Part shown: one piece after another, positions 46,301 through 54,149 of the stretch
Layout of the letters: each line of letters starts with the position of its first letter
Position numbering within the stretch: position 1 is the first letter of the stretch
Assembly (NCBI RefSeq): GCF_013618625.1
Contig: NZ_JABRWO010000006.1
Coordinates: 341,042-405,041, forward strand
Direction: 5' to 3'
From: Bremerella alba
Lineage (GTDB): Bacteria; Planctomycetota; Planctomycetia; Pirellulales; Pirellulaceae
DNA: 64,000 nt
The notes under the pieces: generated by a model
Seen by the model: only the letters and a program-made list of their open reading frames with translations
The model's database searches: none
What the model was told of the DNA's origin: nothing
Translations under genes and position numbers: made by a program

Positions 46301-46835
46301 ACAGCAACAACCAGGACAGCAACAACCAGGACAGCAACAACCAGGACAGCAACAACCAGGACAGCAACAACCAGGACAGCAACAACCAGGACAGCAACAA
46401 CCAGGACAACAACCAGATCGCGACGGCAGCCTAAATCGTCTCGACACTGGTGGTGGACTTGATCGGTTTTTGGGGGGAGGCAGTAACCAAGATACGTCTC
46501 CCTTTTCTGGTGACGATTTTGTGGACTGGTCGGACCGACTACGCGATGTTGAGGAAATAGTGAACGACCCCGAGTTGCGAGCCGAGGCAGCTCGTATCCG
46601 GGACGAGGCCCGCGAGCTTCGGCGCGAGCATATCGAAACCTCGGCGTCTCCACAGTGGGATATCATCCAAAAGAAGATCGCAAAGCCGCTGGCCCAGCTT
46701 CAAAATCGTGTGGCTGAGGAACTTCTCAGACGCACTGCCGAGGAAGCCCGTGTACCGCTCGACAAGGATCCCGTCCCGTCTCAGTACGAGGAGGCTGTCC
46801 GCCAGTATTACGAACGCTTGGGGAGCAGTGAATGA
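43308..46835 (+). CDS. Very long coiled-coil membrane protein (DUF4175-like)
   Basis: This 1175-residue protein has two N-terminal helices (WGSAAIFIGLLYAFNQATGR and IVAAIGVTGSLLVIWTSS) and one near residue 150. Beta-rich segments follow to about 500. Residues about 510-1000 are Gln/Glu/Arg-rich coiled coil (ELSQRQADLNERIQELQGAL is typical). A seven-copy GQQQP tract plus a GQQP unit lies at about 998-1036. This layout matches the DUF4175-like protein that accompanies MoxR/BatA in planctomycetes. It could serve as a periplasmic scaffold. Its stop overlaps the next start (ATGA). Confidence 0.82.
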   Translation: MDHELIIHLDRVARRLRSFHFWSGMGIVWGSAAIFIGLLYAFNQATGRILDGSVLIVAAIGVTGSLLVIWTSSRSARNVHQVANLVESKYPKLDSVLLTAVEQQPNSLTGRLGYLQQDVIGQAIRHAHSHSWENVITPGQLRWARLAACAGLAATLLAAIALDRLNHDLLTTSSSASLAYQDIVSADTIFEVEIEPGDTEVERGSGFLVLAKFLKSLPSEATLVYTTEDGNQHSLPMSRSLDDPLFGGRVPAVSEPLTYRVEFGNQTTRDFQVDVFEFPLMLQTDARLVFPGYTGQEEKFVPDVRRVSAVEGTRLTLLCRVNKPLASAQFIEQTDSGEQTLSLQTVPGDPLTYTTTFSVDRSRELTLHLTDADQRTNQHPQQLQITMIANLPPDIKLTAPTKDIEVSPIEEVDLAASAWDDFGLKRVGINYSIPGQVDQDISLGDSFPSKERVELEHLLALESLEAQPDQLLSWYFWAEDIGPDGQMRRTMSDMFFAAVRPFDQIFRQGQQPPEGSQQQQQQGGQNAEQAQELAELQKQIIGATWKIIRRETLDLPTTSFPADTQLLIESQDSAMIQLEQLQDNLQDVTSIEHAAVVRNLMQSAIERLQLAIEGASPTKLKDALQAEQAAYQGLLHLRAREHEVVQSSQSQQQSSQSQQSQNNRAQQQLQQLQLQEDENRYAQEQQAQTEQQQEAREDRQILNRLRELSQRQADLNERIQELQGALEAAEDEQEQAEAQRQLKRLREEQEQILRDTEELQQRMEQPNNQERMAEQRQQLEQARENIQRSTEAIEQQMVTQAANEGTRAQRELNELREEFQRQTSHEFEQELRDINDQAEQLVEAEQEVARQLDNLRSEKSEQTNSLRESNGQDELGGQITEQRERLEQLLQRMRDTVEQAEQSQPLLAEKLYESIRDTRNSKPNDALKETEMLVDRGFIDQAAQREQQAREGIEQLAEGIQQAANQVLGDETEMLRRALDELERLNEDLEGELSRAGGQQQPGQQQPGQQQPGQQQPGQQQPGQQQPGQQQPGQQPDRDGSLNRLDTGGGLDRFLGGGSNQDTSPFSGDDFVDWSDRLRDVEEIVNDPELRAEAARIRDEARELRREHIETSASPQWDIIQKKIAKPLAQLQNRVAEELLRRTAEEARVPLDKDPVPSQYEEAVRQYYERLGSSE
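46299..46415. repeat. 15-base tandem repeat coding for GQQQP
   Basis: Seven units of 15 bases (GGACAGCAACAACCA) run from 46299 to 46403, followed by a shorter 12-base unit to 46415. The units are identical even at synonymous positions. The tract encodes a Gln-Pro-Gly-rich linker in the coiled-coil protein. Identity at silent sites indicates recent slippage expansion, so the length may vary between strains. Confidence 0.9.
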
Positions 46836-49210
46836 GCTACTGGTTCCATGATCAATGGATATTTCAGTGGCCCAACGTCTGGGCTGCTCAAGAGTGGGTC
46901 ATCCCCGCAACCGCGATCGGCGCTGGATTGTTCGTAATCATTCTGTGGGCCTACCGCTCGATCCACGCACCGTTATTCGTAAAGCTGGCCTGTGCCACGG
47001 CCAAGACATTAGCGGTCCTCCTTCTGGCTTCACTTTTGGTCGAGCCAATGCGAAGTGAAACGAAACCCGTTCCAGGAGCCAATCTCTTCGTTGTGCTTGC
47101 CGACTGCTCGCAAAGCTTACAAGTCATCGACCCTGACCAAAGCGTCACACGTGCTGAACAATTGAAAAAGCGTCTTGATCGCTCTGAGTCGTGGCAGGTG
47201 CGTCTAGGACAAGAATTCGATGTACGTCGCTACGAGTTCGACGATCAATTGTCGCCGGTGACCGACTTTCAAAATTTTTCCGCTGACGGCCGGGCCTCGG
47301 CCCTGTTGTCTGCGTTAGAGTCGATCGCCGATCGCTTCTCCAATCGTCCGATCGCCGGCGTGCTTCTGCTGACCGATGGTAATGCGACGGATACCACTGA
47401 GGATACCGTCGATTGGAGCAAGTACCCTCCCGTCTTTCCCGTACAAATCGGATCTGACGAGCCTGCGGTCGATATTCAAGTACACCGGGTCGCTGCCAGC
47501 CAGACCAACTTTGAAGCATCGCCCGTCACCGTGACAGCAGATATCAGCGTTACCGGCTTCCCCAGCGAACCGATCGTGGTCGAACTGCTTGATGAACACG
47601 GCGAAATTCTCGAAACGCAAACAGTCACTAAAGTACGAGAAGGCCAGTTGTTTGCGACCCGGTTTCAAATCAAGCCGGGCCAGCGAGGCGTCTTGTTTTA
47701 TCAGATTCGCGCGTATGCCGAGTCACAGCAAGGCGTCTTCGAGGATGCCAGCAAGAGTTCAGAGGCAACCCTTCTTAATAACAGCCGCACCGTGATGGTA
47801 AATCGCGGTCATGGACCGTACAAAGTTCTCTACGTATCGGGGCGCCCCAACTGGGAGTTCAAATTCCTAAATCGATCCCTGTCCGAAGACGACGAAGTTG
47901 AGCTACATGGGCTGATTCGTATTGCCAAAAAGGAACCGCGATTCCAATTCCGCGAGAAAGATTCCAACGCCAACCGCATCTTTACCAATACCGACGACCA
48001 GGCAAAAGAGCAGGTCGAACAATACGATGAACCAGTTCTGTTGCGTGTCGGAAAGCTAGAACAAGGAGAGCTTTCCGGGGGATTTCCCAAATCTGCCGAC
48101 GAGTTGTTTCCGTACCACGCGATCATTTTAGATGACCTGGAAGCCGATTTTTTTTCGCAACAACAAAAGTCTCTTATCCAGGAATTTGTCAGTCTGCGTG
48201 GGGGCGGCTTACTAATGCTCGGTGGCGGTGAGTCGTTTGTCGAAGGGGACTATCTTCGCTCTCCGATCGGCGATGTCTTGCCCATTTATCTAAATAGCGT
48301 CTCACCACGACCTGGCGCCGGTGAGTTCTCACTAGCGCTGACACGCGAAGGGCTGTTAGAACCATGGATCCGAGTTCGAACGACGCAGCAGCAAGAGCAG
48401 CAGCGTCTCGATTCAATGCCCCAACTGCGCATACTCAACGAGGTGGGGGCACTCAAACCCGGTGCCAGTGAATTGTTGTCAATTGTCTCGAATCGTGGCG
48501 AAAGTCGCCCCGGTCTTGTTACCCAGCGATTTGGCAAGGGACGCACGGCGGCCTTTCTGATAGGAGACCTTTGGAGGTGGAAGCTTCACCACTCATCGCG
48601 CGACAACGACGACTTCGAGCGCACTTGGCGGCAAACCATTCGCTGGCTTATCGCAGATGTTCCCCAGCGAGTTCGTGTGGAGGCGTTCTCGATTAAGGAG
48701 GCCCCGAACCAACCCGTTAAGGTTGCGATCCAGGTCAGCGACGAAAGCTATCAGCCTCTGGATAATGCAGAAGTGAACATCGAAGTTACAACTCCATCGG
48801 AGGAACACCTCAGCCTAAAAGCAGAACCGAAGGACGCTGTCTCTGGCCAGTACAGTTCCAACTATGTATCTCGCACTGTTGGACCTTACCGAGCAACGGT
48901 CATCACGAATAATCCGGACGGCAGCGAAATCGAACGAGTCGAAACAGGCTGGGTAGCCGATCCGGCTGCCGAGGAGTTTGCCAATCTACAGCCTAACGTA
49001 AAGCTACTACAGTCAATCGCCCAAGCATCAGGGGGCGAACTGATTCCGCTCGACCGACTCGAGGCTTTCGTCAGTACGCTTTCGGACCGTGAAATTCCCA
49101 TCGCGGAACCGACGGTTCGTTCTGTCTGGCATACTTGGGGAGTCTTTCTGTTGGCAATCAGTTTGTTAAGCATCGAATGGGGACTTCGTCGCTGGAAGGG
49201 ACTTGCCTGA
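46832..49210 (+). CDS. VWA/GATase-like membrane protein of the Bat operon
   Basis: This 792-residue protein has two N-terminal helices (WVIPATAIGAGLFVIILWAY and LACATAKTLAVLLLASLLVE). A VWA-like domain has the site LADCSQSLQ. A class I glutamine-amidotransferase-like domain follows at about 330-570 (YKVLYVSGRPNWEFKFLNRS, FVSLRGGGLLMLGGGESFVE), often labelled glutamine amidotransferase in planctomycete genomes. A C-terminal helix (HTWGVFLLAISLLSIEWGLR) anchors it. Catalytic Cys/His/Glu of true GATases were not recognised, so it may be a binding protein. It comes directly before the caspase-like gene. Confidence 0.83.
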   Translation: MSYWFHDQWIFQWPNVWAAQEWVIPATAIGAGLFVIILWAYRSIHAPLFVKLACATAKTLAVLLLASLLVEPMRSETKPVPGANLFVVLADCSQSLQVIDPDQSVTRAEQLKKRLDRSESWQVRLGQEFDVRRYEFDDQLSPVTDFQNFSADGRASALLSALESIADRFSNRPIAGVLLLTDGNATDTTEDTVDWSKYPPVFPVQIGSDEPAVDIQVHRVAASQTNFEASPVTVTADISVTGFPSEPIVVELLDEHGEILETQTVTKVREGQLFATRFQIKPGQRGVLFYQIRAYAESQQGVFEDASKSSEATLLNNSRTVMVNRGHGPYKVLYVSGRPNWEFKFLNRSLSEDDEVELHGLIRIAKKEPRFQFREKDSNANRIFTNTDDQAKEQVEQYDEPVLLRVGKLEQGELSGGFPKSADELFPYHAIILDDLEADFFSQQQKSLIQEFVSLRGGGLLMLGGGESFVEGDYLRSPIGDVLPIYLNSVSPRPGAGEFSLALTREGLLEPWIRVRTTQQQEQQRLDSMPQLRILNEVGALKPGASELLSIVSNRGESRPGLVTQRFGKGRTAAFLIGDLWRWKLHHSSRDNDDFERTWRQTIRWLIADVPQRVRVEAFSIKEAPNQPVKVAIQVSDESYQPLDNAEVNIEVTTPSEEHLSLKAEPKDAVSGQYSSNYVSRTVGPYRATVITNNPDGSEIERVETGWVADPAAEEFANLQPNVKLLQSIAQASGGELIPLDRLEAFVSTLSDREIPIAEPTVRSVWHTWGVFLLAISLLSIEWGLRRWKGLA

Positions 49211-49211
49211 G

Positions 49212-50225
49212 ATGATGTGGTTTTTAACGTGCGTTGTATTGCTTGCACCAGCAGGTACTGAGGCGAAACAGGAAACCCCAGAAACAATTGTCGTCGTTGT
49301 CGTCGGCGAACCTGGGGACGATAAATACCAAGAACTCTTCACGCAGTGGGCAGAGCGGTGGAAAACTGCCACAGAGCAAACGACTGCCCGGCTCGTCACC
49401 ATTGGACTGGATGAGTCCGGTTCCTCCGACCCACCAGATCGTCTGTTTTTGGAAGAAACCCTGGCGGCACTGATTAAGGAACCACCCCAAACGCTCTGGC
49501 TTGTATTAATCGGGCACGGCACGTTCGACGGAAAGAAGGCCAAATTCAATCTGCGCGGCCCCGATATCAGCGCGGAGGAGCTTTCTGAGCTTCTTTCTCC
49601 TATCTCCTGTCGCATGGCGATTATCAACTGTGCATCGGCAAGCGGTCCGTTCATTCATCCACTCTCTGGCCGCGATCGCATCATCGTTACCGCAACACAA
49701 AGTGGTTATGAATACAATTTTGCTCGGTTCGGGGACTTCCTTTCACAAACAATCGGCGATTCCTCAGGCGATTTGGACAAAGACGGTCAGACCTCGCTGC
49801 TGGAAGCCTGGATCGCGGCATCCAAGCAGACACAAAATTATTACGACTCGCAGTCGCAACTAGCAACCGAGCATGCTTTGCTTGATGACAACGGCGACAG
49901 AAAAGGGACGCCTGCCGATTGGTTCCGTGGGATTTACGTCACCAAGTCTTCCAAAGATAACTCGATCCCTGATGGCACTTTAGCGAACCAATTTATCTTG
50001 GTACCCGACCAAGGCAGACCCATCTTTCCCCAAGAACTGTTAGCAGAGCGAAACCAACTCGAACATAAGTTAGCACAGCTTCGACAGCAGAAATTGGAAC
50101 TCGGCGACGAGGAGTATCTAAGCCAATTGCAGGCGATTTTGGTTCCCCTGGCGAAGCTTTACCAAGCAGTTGAGCCTTCCCCCGGCAAAGACGCCGAAGC
50201 GGAGTCATCGGAAGCAAGTCCGTAA
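49212..50225 (+). CDS. Caspase-like (clan CD) protein with signal peptide
   Basis: About 337 residues from ATG 49212, one base after the previous stop. A signal peptide (MMWFLTCVVLLAPAGTEA) suggests export. The core fits the caspase/C13 (clan CD) fold: strand LWLVLIGHGTFDG with candidate catalytic His102, and strand MAIINCASASGPF with candidate catalytic Cys140, in the usual GHG and C-x-S-x-G contexts. DLDKDGQTSLLEAW resembles a Ca-binding loop. A C-terminal coiled coil (RNQLEHKLAQLRQQKLEL) may bind the coiled-coil protein of the same operon. Protease activity is inferred, not shown; a pseudo-protease is possible. Confidence 0.7.
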   Translation: MMWFLTCVVLLAPAGTEAKQETPETIVVVVVGEPGDDKYQELFTQWAERWKTATEQTTARLVTIGLDESGSSDPPDRLFLEETLAALIKEPPQTLWLVLIGHGTFDGKKAKFNLRGPDISAEELSELLSPISCRMAIINCASASGPFIHPLSGRDRIIVTATQSGYEYNFARFGDFLSQTIGDSSGDLDKDGQTSLLEAWIAASKQTQNYYDSQSQLATEHALLDDNGDRKGTPADWFRGIYVTKSSKDNSIPDGTLANQFILVPDQGRPIFPQELLAERNQLEHKLAQLRQQKLELGDEEYLSQLQAILVPLAKLYQAVEPSPGKDAEAESSEASP

Positions 50226-50260
50226 CGCGGCCATCTTGGCGTAATAAGCGAAGCGCACAG

Positions 50261-50289
50261 TAAACGCAGCGATCATAACGCGGCGTTTA
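50261..50289 (+). terminator. Possible terminator of the MoxR/Bat operon
   Basis: Arms TAAACGC (50261-50267) and GCGTTTA (50283-50289) can pair over a 15-base loop about 35 bases after the caspase-like stop. There is no T run and the stem is short, so this is weak. Confidence 0.3.
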
Positions 50290-50432
50290 TCTATCAGTCT
50301 CGAATTGAGTCCAATGTTAGAACTCGTTGATTCGTTCAGGAATATTCGGCAATGGTTGGAACTTCCATGCGTGGTCTAGCAATCCAAGGAGCAACATGAG
50401 ATCAAGATCGTGAGTGGAAACGGTCCATTACT

Positions 50433-50454
50433 GGATTGGCCGTACGGCCAATCC
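50433..50454. repeat. 22-base perfect palindrome
   Basis: The sequence is self-complementary over 22 bases: GGATTGGCCGT followed directly by its complement ACGGCCAATCC. It could be a DNA site for a dimeric protein or a hairpin acting as terminator. No T run follows. Confidence 0.6.
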
Positions 50455-50737
50455 GTCCCTCGGGCATCATCGTCTTACCTAGTTTCACACAATCCGATAA
50501 CGCAAGCGAAAACATGGAGGAATTTAGACAAAGCTGGGTTTAAATAGCAACCCTTGCCCGCTAGCACTGCCTATGAAATTGGGGATAAAACTTTCCTGAA
50601 TTCCCGACCAGCAAGTCACCCCAGGCCACCTATTTGATACAATTGCCACGCCCCTCCTAACACCCACATATTAATAGTTTGTTTTACCCGGGCCTCTCCG
50701 GCCAAATTGTTAAGCCAAGTCACTTAGAGAGCATTTT

Positions 50738-53700
50738 ATGCGTACCCCTCGTTTGCCTCGCCCTACCGACATGAAGTCTAAGAAAGCCAAACGACGCTCG
50801 AATCGGCGTGGCTTTAGTGCCCGGCTCCCGATGTCGGAGCAGCTCGAATCGCGTCTTGTACTAACCGCTTCTGGTTTCCCAGGCAATGACTGCCCTCCGG
50901 ACCTTGATCTTTCAGGCGTTGGCGAGCTACAGATTGTCGTCGGTCAGCCGCTTAATATCGACTTGTACGCCAATGGCGCGACAGCCGTCGACTTAGACCT
51001 GGACAGCAATCCGACCGGCGACACCATTCGCCTAGTACTAGATCCCGATGTAGGGACCGATACACCGGTTGGGGCGACAATCACCACAGACGGCGTCTTT
51101 AGCTGGACGCCAACCGCAGGGCAAGTTGGCACCTTTCAAATTCCTGTGATTGCGATCGACCAAGGCACGCCATCTTTGGCAGACGTAGAGTTTCTGACCG
51201 TGGTTGTCTCGGCAACCGGTGATCAGGCACCTTCGGTAGACCTGAACGGCCCAGCCGCTGGCGTTGGGTTTTCGACTGTCTTGACGGAGAATGGTGGCCC
51301 TGTTGCCGCGACCGATCCTGCACTCACAATTACCGATGCCGACAGCGCAAACTTGGTTTCGGCCACGATCACTTTGACGAACTTTCAAGACGGTGCCGAC
51401 GAGGTCCTGGCCGTCGATACGACCGGAACCTCAATCGCGGCTTCTAGCTACAACCCAGCGACCGGCGAATTGACCCTGACCGGCTCTGATACACTGGCCA
51501 ACTACATTACCGTTTTACAATCACTTACGTACGACAACACATCCGAAAACCCGACGATTTTGGATCGCACGATCCAAATCACAGTCAACGATGGTGGCCT
51601 GAGCAGCCCGATCGTTATTTCCACCATTTCGATTGTGGCCGAAAACGATGCCCCCACGGTCGATCTAAATGGTGCGCCGGCAGGAATCGATTTCGCAGCC
51701 ACGTTCACTGAAGGAGATGGAGCGACATCCATCGTGGATGCTGGGGTCGTTGTTGACGATGTCGATAGCGAGAACCTGGAATCGGCCACGATCACGCTGA
51801 CCAATCTCATCGATACCGACGACGAATTTCTAGCCGTCGATATTAGCGGGACTTCCATCATCCAATTGTACGACGCCTCGACCGGAATCCTTACGCTTTC
51901 CGGCATCGAAACGCTCGCAAACTATCAGCTCGTGCTATCGACGCTGGTTTACAACAACACCTCCGTTGACCCTGACGAAACCGATCGAAATGTTGAGGTG
52001 ATCGTCAACGACGGCACTACCGACAGTGCCACAGCAACTATCACGATCACTGTCCAAAGTGTGAACGAAGCCCCTGACTTGGCTCCGATTGATGATCAGA
52101 CGGCCCAGCTCGGCACCGTGTTCCAGCTTACCGTAACGGCTAACGACCCAGACGGGGATGACCTGACTTTCCAGTTAGATCACGATGGTGCCGGCGCGAA
52201 TATCCCGGCTTTAGCAACCATCACGAAGACAAGCGACACGACCGCACTAATTGAATGGACGCCTACTGCCGGTGACGGTGCAGGCCCGTTCACATTTGTT
52301 GTTCTCGTCACTGATGACGCATCGACTCCGCTGGCCGATTCAGAAACATTTGTCGTGACCCTCACAACAAGTCCACCAGAGGTCGACTTAAACGGCGAGG
52401 GCACTGGCATCGATTTCGCCGCTTCCTTCACCGAAGGGGATGGCCCCGTAAGTGTCGTTGATGTCACGGCTACGGTAACCGACCCAGACAGCACGAATAT
52501 CGAGTCGGCCACGATCACGCTGACCAATCTCATCGACACCGACGACGAATTCCTGGCCGTCGATGTTAGCGGGACTTCCATCAACCAATTGTACGACGCC
52601 TCGACCGGAATTCTCACGCTTTCCGGCAGCGAATTGGTGGCCGACTATCAGCAAGTGATCCGTACGCTAACTTACAATAACGTTTCGGAAAACCCAGACA
52701 CCACTGACCGTACAATCGAGGTGGTCGTCAATGATGGCACCGATGACAGTGCCACAGCGACCATTTCGGTTACCGTCGAAGGTGTGAACGACGCTCCTAA
52801 CCTGGAATCTATAGATGATCAGACGGCCCAGCTTGACACCGTGTTTCAGATTACCGTAACGGCCACCGACCCAGACGGGGATGACCTGACTTTCCAGTTA
52901 GATCACGATGGTGCCGGCGCGAATATCCCGGCTTTAGCAACCATCACGAAGACAAGCGACACGACCGCACTGATTGAATGGACGCCTACTGCCGGTGACG
53001 GTGCAGGCCCGTTCACATTTGTCGTTCTCGTCACTGATGATGCATCGACTCCGCTGGCCGATTCAGAAACGTTTGTCGTAACCCTTCTGACGGATCCACC
53101 GGAAGTCGACTTGAATGGTGAGGGTGCAGGCATCGATTTCGCCGCTTCCTTCACCGAAGGGGATGGCCCCGTAAGTGTTGTTGATGTCACGGCTACGGTG
53201 ACCGACCCAGACAGCACGAATATCGAGTCGGCCACGATCACGCTGAACAATCTCATCGACACCGACGACGAATTTCTGGCCGTCGATGTTAGCGGGACTT
53301 CCATCAACCAATTGTACGACGCCTCGACTGGAATTCTCACGCTTTCCGGCAGCGAATTGGTGGCCGACTATCAGCAAGTGATCCGCACGCTAACTTACAA
53401 TAACGTTTCGGAGGATCCTGACATCACTGATCGTGCGATCGAAGTTATCGTCAACGATGGCGTGAACAACAGCGCTGTCGCGAACATCACGGTCGCGGTC
53501 GCCGCCGAGAACGATTCTCCCCAACTGACCCTTCCAGCTCCCTACGATTCGGGATCGCCAGTCGAAGTGGATATCGATACTGAGGTAACGTTCGACATCC
53601 TGGTTGACGATCCAGACCATGCACCGATAAGCCGGACTTACATTCTCGACCTGGATGGCAGCGGCATTCCACTAGAGATCGCACAACCGACGCTAACAAC

Positions 53701-53923
53701 GCCATCGGAAGGTGTCGCAGGCGGAACATTCAGCTGGACGCCTTCGCAAACCGGAACGTTCACTATCACAATTATCGTGTTGGACGGTGATGGGGCTCCT
53801 GACCAGGAGACGTTCATTTTGACCGTCGTTGACCCGATCGCTGCGAGCGGTCTTGAAGGTGAACCGTTCGATACGGAATTAAACGACTTGGCACTGATGG
53901 GGTTGATGGAAGACGAGATCTAG
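50738..53923 (+). CDS. Planctomycete surface protein with cadherin/Ig-like repeats
   Basis: The 1061-residue protein has a basic N-terminus and the motif LESRLVLTA at residues 36-44, a planctomycete extracellular-protein signal. After it come Ig/cadherin-like domains: the EIVVGQPLNIDL type, then VDLNGxxAGIDFAAxFTEG modules with TATVTDPDSTNIESATITL, and modules with IDDQTAQL, TATDPDGDDLTFQLDHDGAG and LIEWTPTAGDGAGPFTFVVL. Acidic D-rich loops suggest Ca binding. The DNA is duplicated (52091-53413). It is probably secreted and attached to the cell surface or matrix, perhaps for adhesion. Start could also be ATG 50771 (Met12). Confidence 0.85.
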   Translation: MRTPRLPRPTDMKSKKAKRRSNRRGFSARLPMSEQLESRLVLTASGFPGNDCPPDLDLSGVGELQIVVGQPLNIDLYANGATAVDLDLDSNPTGDTIRLVLDPDVGTDTPVGATITTDGVFSWTPTAGQVGTFQIPVIAIDQGTPSLADVEFLTVVVSATGDQAPSVDLNGPAAGVGFSTVLTENGGPVAATDPALTITDADSANLVSATITLTNFQDGADEVLAVDTTGTSIAASSYNPATGELTLTGSDTLANYITVLQSLTYDNTSENPTILDRTIQITVNDGGLSSPIVISTISIVAENDAPTVDLNGAPAGIDFAATFTEGDGATSIVDAGVVVDDVDSENLESATITLTNLIDTDDEFLAVDISGTSIIQLYDASTGILTLSGIETLANYQLVLSTLVYNNTSVDPDETDRNVEVIVNDGTTDSATATITITVQSVNEAPDLAPIDDQTAQLGTVFQLTVTANDPDGDDLTFQLDHDGAGANIPALATITKTSDTTALIEWTPTAGDGAGPFTFVVLVTDDASTPLADSETFVVTLTTSPPEVDLNGEGTGIDFAASFTEGDGPVSVVDVTATVTDPDSTNIESATITLTNLIDTDDEFLAVDVSGTSINQLYDASTGILTLSGSELVADYQQVIRTLTYNNVSENPDTTDRTIEVVVNDGTDDSATATISVTVEGVNDAPNLESIDDQTAQLDTVFQITVTATDPDGDDLTFQLDHDGAGANIPALATITKTSDTTALIEWTPTAGDGAGPFTFVVLVTDDASTPLADSETFVVTLLTDPPEVDLNGEGAGIDFAASFTEGDGPVSVVDVTATVTDPDSTNIESATITLNNLIDTDDEFLAVDVSGTSINQLYDASTGILTLSGSELVADYQQVIRTLTYNNVSEDPDITDRAIEVIVNDGVNNSAVANITVAVAAENDSPQLTLPAPYDSGSPVEVDIDTEVTFDILVDDPDHAPISRTYILDLDGSGIPLEIAQPTLTTPSEGVAGGTFSWTPSQTGTFTITIIVLDGDGAPDQETFILTVVDPIAASGLEGEPFDTELNDLALMGLMEDEI
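52091..53413. repeat. Tandem duplication of a 723-base unit in the surface-protein gene
   Basis: Two copies are offset by exactly 723 bases (241 codons). Copy one starts at the GATGATCAG of 52091 and copy two at 52814. The proteins agree almost fully from IDDQTAQL to YNNVSE, with only a few substitutions, and diverge after about 53413. A third, older copy of the second half lies at about 51655-52070. Near-identity indicates a recent duplication or gene conversion. Confidence 0.85.
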
Positions 53924-53954
53924 TCTCCCTTCTCACTTCATACAAGAAACACCC

Positions 53955-53987
53955 GACAGCCGAGAAATCTTACGTTTCTCGGCTGTC
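53955..53987 (+). terminator. Strong hairpin terminator after the first surface-protein gene
   Basis: Perfect 13-base arms GACAGCCGAGAAA (53955-53967) and TTTCTCGGCTGTC (53975-53987) flank a 7-base loop, 31 bases after the stop. The stem is followed by CTGTTATC. It is the clearest terminator in the window. Confidence 0.75.
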
Positions 53988-54149
53988 CTGTTATCCGGCT
54001 GGTTGGCAGCTGCTCGAACGACCTACGGACCTGCCGTATATGAATCCCATAAAAACTTCCTAGAGATCCGGATCCACAGTCCTGCGGGAAGTTTCGGTAA
54101 CTATTATGGATATCACATTCACCCACACCTAAGTCCCGCGAATTTCCCT

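Larger units (their letters stand above)
50226..50737. other. Intergenic region before the surface-protein genes
   Basis: This 512-base gap follows the end of the MoxR/Bat operon. It holds a weak terminator-like stem at 50261-50289 and a 22-base perfect palindrome at 50433-50454, and should hold the promoter of the surface-protein gene. No coding region is recognised. Confidence 0.45.

Noticed and set aside
46299..46415. Possible CRISPR array
   Set aside because: The repeat is 15 bases with no spacers and codes for protein in frame.
46202..46666. 154-residue minus ORF with Cys-Pro repeats
   Set aside because: It is the antisense reading of the GQQQP tandem repeat, not a metallothionein-like gene.
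53487..53729. Minus-strand ORF in the surface-protein gene
   Set aside because: Arg/Pro-rich antisense frame of the surface protein.
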